Source: Rhea pennata
Taxonomy: Eukaryota; Chordata; Aves; Rheiformes; Rheidae
Direction of reading: 5' to 3'
Assembly: GCF_028389875.1 (NCBI RefSeq)
Contig: NC_084675.1
Coordinates: 18,686,412 to 18,750,411, forward strand
Length of the DNA stretch: 64,000 bases
Part shown: positions 60,401-64,000 of the stretch, piece by piece
How positions within the stretch are numbered: the first letter of the stretch is position 1
How the letters are laid out: each line of letters begins with the position of its first letter
Notes under the pieces: generated by a model
Seen by the model: the letters and a program-made list of their open reading frames with translations, nothing else
Databases searched by the model: none
Told to the model about the DNA's origin: nothing
Translations under genes and position numbers: made by a program

Positions 60401-63400
60401 TTTAGTCTAAGAATGCACTTGTTTACAAGTTACTTGTTTAGGAAAGCATGTAAAACTTTTTCTTCCTGAGTAAAAACCTGTTCTTTAGGTGTTGATCATC
60501 TGTGATCTCCTGTGGAGACTGTGGGTGACTAGCGCTTGGTGCCAGAAATTATACAGAAAAATTCTGACCTTTGCTGTCAAATTGACTTGTTTGATTTGAT
60601 ACTATTCACTCAGCTCTCTGAGTTCACTCTAAAGTAGATCTTTGGAAGTATCTGTTTGTTGCCATGTATACCACTTACTGCATTCTTTCACGAGATTCAT
60701 CTTTAGCTTTATTAATGTCAGTAAGGAACCTCCTATAGGATTAGGAGAAACCTCCTATGAGATTATGTTGCACTTAAACATTTATCTGTATTTTAAAGTG
60801 GTGGAAGCTACTGATATGTAGCTACTATGATCAGGAACCTCCTAGCAGATCCATTCTCTCTGCTTGCAGAGCTGAATGCATTATGAATCTTATGTATAGA
60901 CAAATATTTGTACAAATAAAAACTTACTAGTTCTTATGCTCCAACTTTTTTCCTGTACTTAGACAACGAATCTTTTCAATCTTATATTTTGTTAACTTGA
61001 AGGTATGTATCTTGAGATGCATGCAGCACAAGAAAATTTTCAGATTTTAAGCTCTTTAAGCTCACAACTTATTTCTCGGGAGATTAGCAAAAGGTTGTCA
61101 TTTCTGATTCTATTTTTCACCAACATTTGCAATATTTTATATGTTAAATATCAATGTCTCCCCTAAAGTTTTCTTTAACTCAGCTACAGACTGATGTTTA
61201 CTTTTCATTGTGTATTCTAGCACTTTATGAAGATGCATGCTGAAAAGAAGCACAAATGTGATAAATGTAGTAACTCCTATGGTACAGAATGGTACTTGAA
61301 ACGGCATATAGAGGACTGTGGCAAGACTTTCCAGTGTACTTGTGGGTGCCCTTATGCCAGCAGAACAGCATTACTGTCTCATATTTACAGAACTGGCCAT
61401 GAAATTCCTGCAGAACACAGGTAAAAGTGAAGCAGTAAAGTAATGCTGTTTGTATTCATCCCCCAGTCCTCTGTCTCCTAGGTACTGCCTATTTGTCCCC
61501 TTTCTGTTAATTAAATTGGAGATTGGCTCACACTTTTAGCTTTAGAACTGTTCTCAGTTTCTTTGTTCTTTTGCTTTTAGCAGTTTCTGTTTTGTTGAAG
61601 GTGATGATGATTAATTGCCTAATCAGTAAGATCAGGTTTCCCACATATAAAGCAGGAAGAACTGCCAGCAAGATAGTTACTGATGACATTGCACTAGATG
61701 GTGTAAATACTAGTTTGGATTATAAATACTGCTAGTATAAATACTGGTATAAATACTAGGTTTTTGTTGTTTCCTGAAAGTAGAGATAATCTGAAAATAT
61801 TCACAGCTGGTAGCTGTGGTGTGAAATACAGTTCAGTTTATTTTCTTCTATAGTCTAATTAGCATGAAAATGAACTAAATGCTCTGATTTGAAGACATTT
61901 AATGTATAAAGGGAAAAAAAACTCTAAAGCTTAACCTCCCTTTAGAACATAGCTCTCTGTAAAATAGGTAAGCTTCCCCCCCCCCTTTTTTTTTTAAAGA
62001 AGAGTGAGGAATAGATCCCATATTTTAATCAGAATTAGTGGCCTTCTCATTTTCAACCTGTTTATGGCTTGGATTCCTATTTCCAATACAATGACTTGAA
62101 AGAATAGAAGGCAGATGTTTTGTGCTTGAAGAGACATATAAATTATTGATCTCATGTTCGCAGGGATCCTCCTAGTAAAAAAAGGAAAATGGAAACCGCC
62201 GTACATAATCAGCAGTTGGCAGAGAAAGCAAATGAAGCATTCATCAATACACACAACGATAATCCTGGCACTCAGGAACTGGACTCATCCGAAGTGAAAT
62301 TAGTAGCCCCTTTTGAAGGCTCCGGCAGTTCTAACTTTGCTAAGCAAATGCAGCCAAAATGTACGCCGAAGATGCTTTTACCAAAGCCCAAAGTGGCTTT
62401 GGTTAAACTTCCAGTGATGCAGTTTGCTCACTTGCCCATATTTGTATCTGCAACAGACTCTTCTGTCAAACCTGTTGTAGTGGCTGTTGATAATCAAGGG
62501 TCAGTTATGAGTACTGTTCATTTATTGCCTCAATCTGTAGGAATTCTGATTCCAGCACTGGAGGCAGAAACACTTGTATTTAAAGACACTATGCCTGTTT
62601 CAAAAGTGACAAATTCTGGTGATAATGAACCAGTAAGTACTGGTGTTCAAGTTAACTTGGATAAGGTAACATCAGCTAATACAGGACAAGAGCTGGGGAA
62701 TGTTTGCCACAAGAATAAAATTTCTTCCATAAATGTACAGACTGACTTATCTTATATTTCACAGAACTTTGTACCAACTGCAGCCTGGACTCCCGATTCC
62801 TCTGTATCCGCCTGCTCTCAGACAGATTTGTCATTCAGTTCACAGGTGTCATTACCCATCAGTGTACAAACACAGACACTGCTGCCTGCTTCTAAACTGA
62901 CTTCATCCATAGCTGCTCAGACTGATGCTTTTAGTCAGGGTTGTTTTCCAACGTGTGGTATTTCTAGAGAGACTCAAACCAACCGAACACAGAACTCTCT
63001 GGATGGAAGAGTGCAAATGGACCAGGCTGTAATGTGCGGTGACATCTTTGATAATGTGCATTCGTCATACAGTGTTTCCACTCAGATTGGACTTCCAGAG
63101 AGTAATTTAATGACTGGAAATATAGATGAAACCTTGCTGCAAAGGAGTAATTGCAAGAGCCTGAATCAGGATTCCGTGAAGTCGGAATCCCTTATCAGCT
63201 TCAATACACAGACTAATATACTTCCACCTCAAAATACAATGGATAATCAAACCCAGACAATGGACTTACTAAGTGATCTGGAAAACATCTTTTCAGGAAA
63301 CATGTCTGGCCAGACACTGGATAGTCGTGGCCTTTTGTCTGATGCTAGTTCTAATGCCGACACACATCTGCCATCTGGCCCATCACAGAGCACAGGAATA

Positions 63401-63994
63401 GATTTTGATATTGAAGAGTTTTTTTCAGCATCCAATATCCAAACTCAAACTGAAGAGAGTGAGCTTGGTACCCTAAACTCTGAGCCTGTTTTGGAGTCTC
63501 TGGACATCGAAACTCAGACTGATTTCTTATTTTCAGACAGTGCCACGCAATCATATAGCTGCAGAGGAAATTCTAACTTCTTAGGTTTGGAGATGTTTGA
63601 TACGCAGACACAGACAGACTTGAATTTCTTTTTAGACAGTAATACCCATCTGCCTTTAGGCAGTATTCTGAAGCAGTCTAGTTTTTCCATGAGCACTGAC
63701 TCATCTGATACAGAAACCCAGACGGAAGTGTATCCTGCCATTAAAAATATACCTAGCCAGAACATGGAAAGCAAAGTCCGGTTGAATAGTGCTGAAACGC
63801 AGACTATGGATAGTTGCTTTGAGAACTTTGGAAATTTATTCCTGACCAGCAATGAGACACAGACAGCAATGGATGACTTTCTTCTGGCTGACTTAGCCTG
63901 GAATACAATGGAGTCCCAGTTCAGCTCTGTAGAAACACAGACCTGTGCAGAACTGTGCTCCTTGTTTCAGAGCTCTGACAAGTCCAGCCACTGA
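55321..63994 (+). CDS. ATMIN: ATMIN (ASCIZ), ATM interactor zinc-finger protein (791 aa, four exons)
   Basis: Nuclear zinc-finger transcription factor that interacts with ATM and activates DYNLL1. DYNLL1 protein binds back to its C-terminus and damps its activity. Joining 55321-55539, 59906-60031, 61221-61420 and 62164-63994 gives 2376 bases in one frame, ending TGA. Zinc fingers: C47/C52/H65/H70; C93 or C94/C99/H116/H121; C128/C131/H144/C148; C154 or C156/C158/H169/H175. A basic PPSKKRK follows at about 184-190, a likely nuclear signal. From about residue 415 to 775 there are at least eleven TQT cores (for example RETQT, NQTQT, IETQTD, FDTQTQTD, VETQT), the DYNLL1-binding array. The block GIDFDIEEFFSASNIQTQTE is as in mammals. 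The human protein is about 823 residues; the bird copy is shorter at its alanine/proline-rich N-terminus. The ATG has A at -3 and G at +4 and is the first in the exon. Confidence 0.97.
55592..55615 (+). repeat. (CCG)8 triplet repeat
   Basis: Eight uninterrupted CCG units just inside ATMIN intron 1. Confidence 0.9.
55669..55684. repeat. (CG)8 alternating tract
   Basis: Alternating CG, extended by a TG, a Z-DNA-forming motif in the CpG island downstream of ATMIN exon 1. Confidence 0.9.
57417..57447 (+). repeat. Poly(A) tract, 31 nt, followed by GA repeats
   Basis: An A31 run followed by a short GAGAGAGA stretch in ATMIN intron 1. Confidence 0.9.
59906..60031 (+). CDS. ATMIN: ATMIN exon 2
   Basis: 42 codons from DGKLNAPMRKG to FSQFSLVKQ, with the cysteines of zinc finger 2. 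Acceptor TGTACTTTTTCAG, donor AAACAG|GTATTC. Phase 0 both sides. Confidence 0.97.
60032..61220 (+). other. ATMIN: ATMIN intron 2
   Basis: About 1.2 kb, AT-rich. It contains an exon-like segment at 60076-60277 (listed separately). Confidence 0.85.
60076..60277 (+). other. Cassette-like exon candidate in ATMIN intron 2
   Basis: Strong acceptor (ACTTTCTCTACTTCAG) and strong donor (CCCAAATCA|GTAAGC). Continuing ATMIN's phase 0 from exon 2 it is open for 67 codons. It is 202 bases long, so inclusion shifts exon 3 out of frame and gives a stop after seven codons there. It may be a poison exon, a lineage-specific exon or chance. Confidence 0.3.
61221..61420 (+). CDS. ATMIN: ATMIN exon 3
   Basis: Completes zinc finger 2 (HFMKMH) and encodes zinc fingers 3 and 4 through RTGHEIPAEH. 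Acceptor TTGTGTATTCTAG, donor AACACAG|GTAAAA. Leaves phase 2. Confidence 0.97.
61421..62163 (+). other. ATMIN: ATMIN intron 3
   Basis: 0.74 kb, AT-rich, with a C9-T10 run near 61,976-61,996. Nothing else recognised. Confidence 0.85.
62164..63994 (+). CDS. ATMIN: ATMIN exon 4 (large last exon)
   Basis: About 610 codons. Acceptor ATGTTCGCAG. It begins RDPPSKKRKMETA, then the conserved LLPKPKVALVKLPVMQF, then the TQT array, ending SSDKSSH and TGA. Only six bases of 3' UTR are inside the window. Confidence 0.98.
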
Positions 63995-64000
63995 GCACTG

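Noticed and set aside
1-64000. tRNA, rRNA, CRISPR arrays, bacterial-type operons, or intact endogenous retroviruses
   Set aside because: Looked for and not seen. The spliced genes and CR1 elements place the window in a vertebrate nuclear genome, and no LTR pair or retroviral coding region was recognised.

Overview
This is vertebrate nuclear DNA, most likely avian. It has long AT-rich non-coding stretches, three spliced genes with GT-AG introns, CpG-island promoters, and two antisense fragments of CR1, the main LINE of birds and other sauropsids. The gene order CMC2 (-), CENPN (+), ATMIN (+) matches the order known on human 16q23. I name a bird rather than a turtle or crocodilian because of the compact introns and intergenic spaces; that is an inference.

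Layout. 1-24.3 kb: no recognisable gene, only simple repeats, a small GC-rich patch near 11.9 kb and one perfect hairpin. 24.4-25.3 kb: a strong CpG island with no gene I can identify. By synteny it may be the 5' end of CDYL2 on the minus strand, which would make the left 24 kb its first intron. 25.3-30.2 kb: non-coding. 30.2-44.3 kb: CMC2 on the minus strand, with three coding exons giving 79 residues and a non-coding 5' exon in the 44 kb CpG island. 44.3-44.5 kb: a compact divergent promoter shared with CENPN, carrying GC boxes, two CCAAT boxes 31 bp apart and a CHR-like TTCGAA. 44.5-53.0 kb: CENPN, with one non-coding and ten coding exons, 346 residues. 53.0-55.0 kb: three further exon-like segments that are splice- and phase-compatible with CENPN and end at a poly(A) signal just before the ATMIN promoter. 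55.2-64.0 kb: ATMIN, four coding exons, 791 residues, complete to its stop codon six bases before the window ends.

Functions. CMC2 is a twin-CX9C intermembrane-space protein for cytochrome c oxidase assembly. CENP-N is the CENP-A nucleosome reader of the inner kinetochore. ATMIN (ASCIZ) is a zinc-finger activator of DYNLL1 with a C-terminal array of DYNLL1-binding TQT motifs. The three genes are neighbours but not known to share a pathway. All coding exons were placed by hand from splice sites, reading frame and remembered family sequences; I ran no search. The most interesting unexplained signals are the exon chain downstream of CENPN, a 202-bp cassette-like exon in ATMIN intron 2, extra minus-strand exon and ORF candidates upstream of CMC2, and the orphan CpG island at 25 kb.
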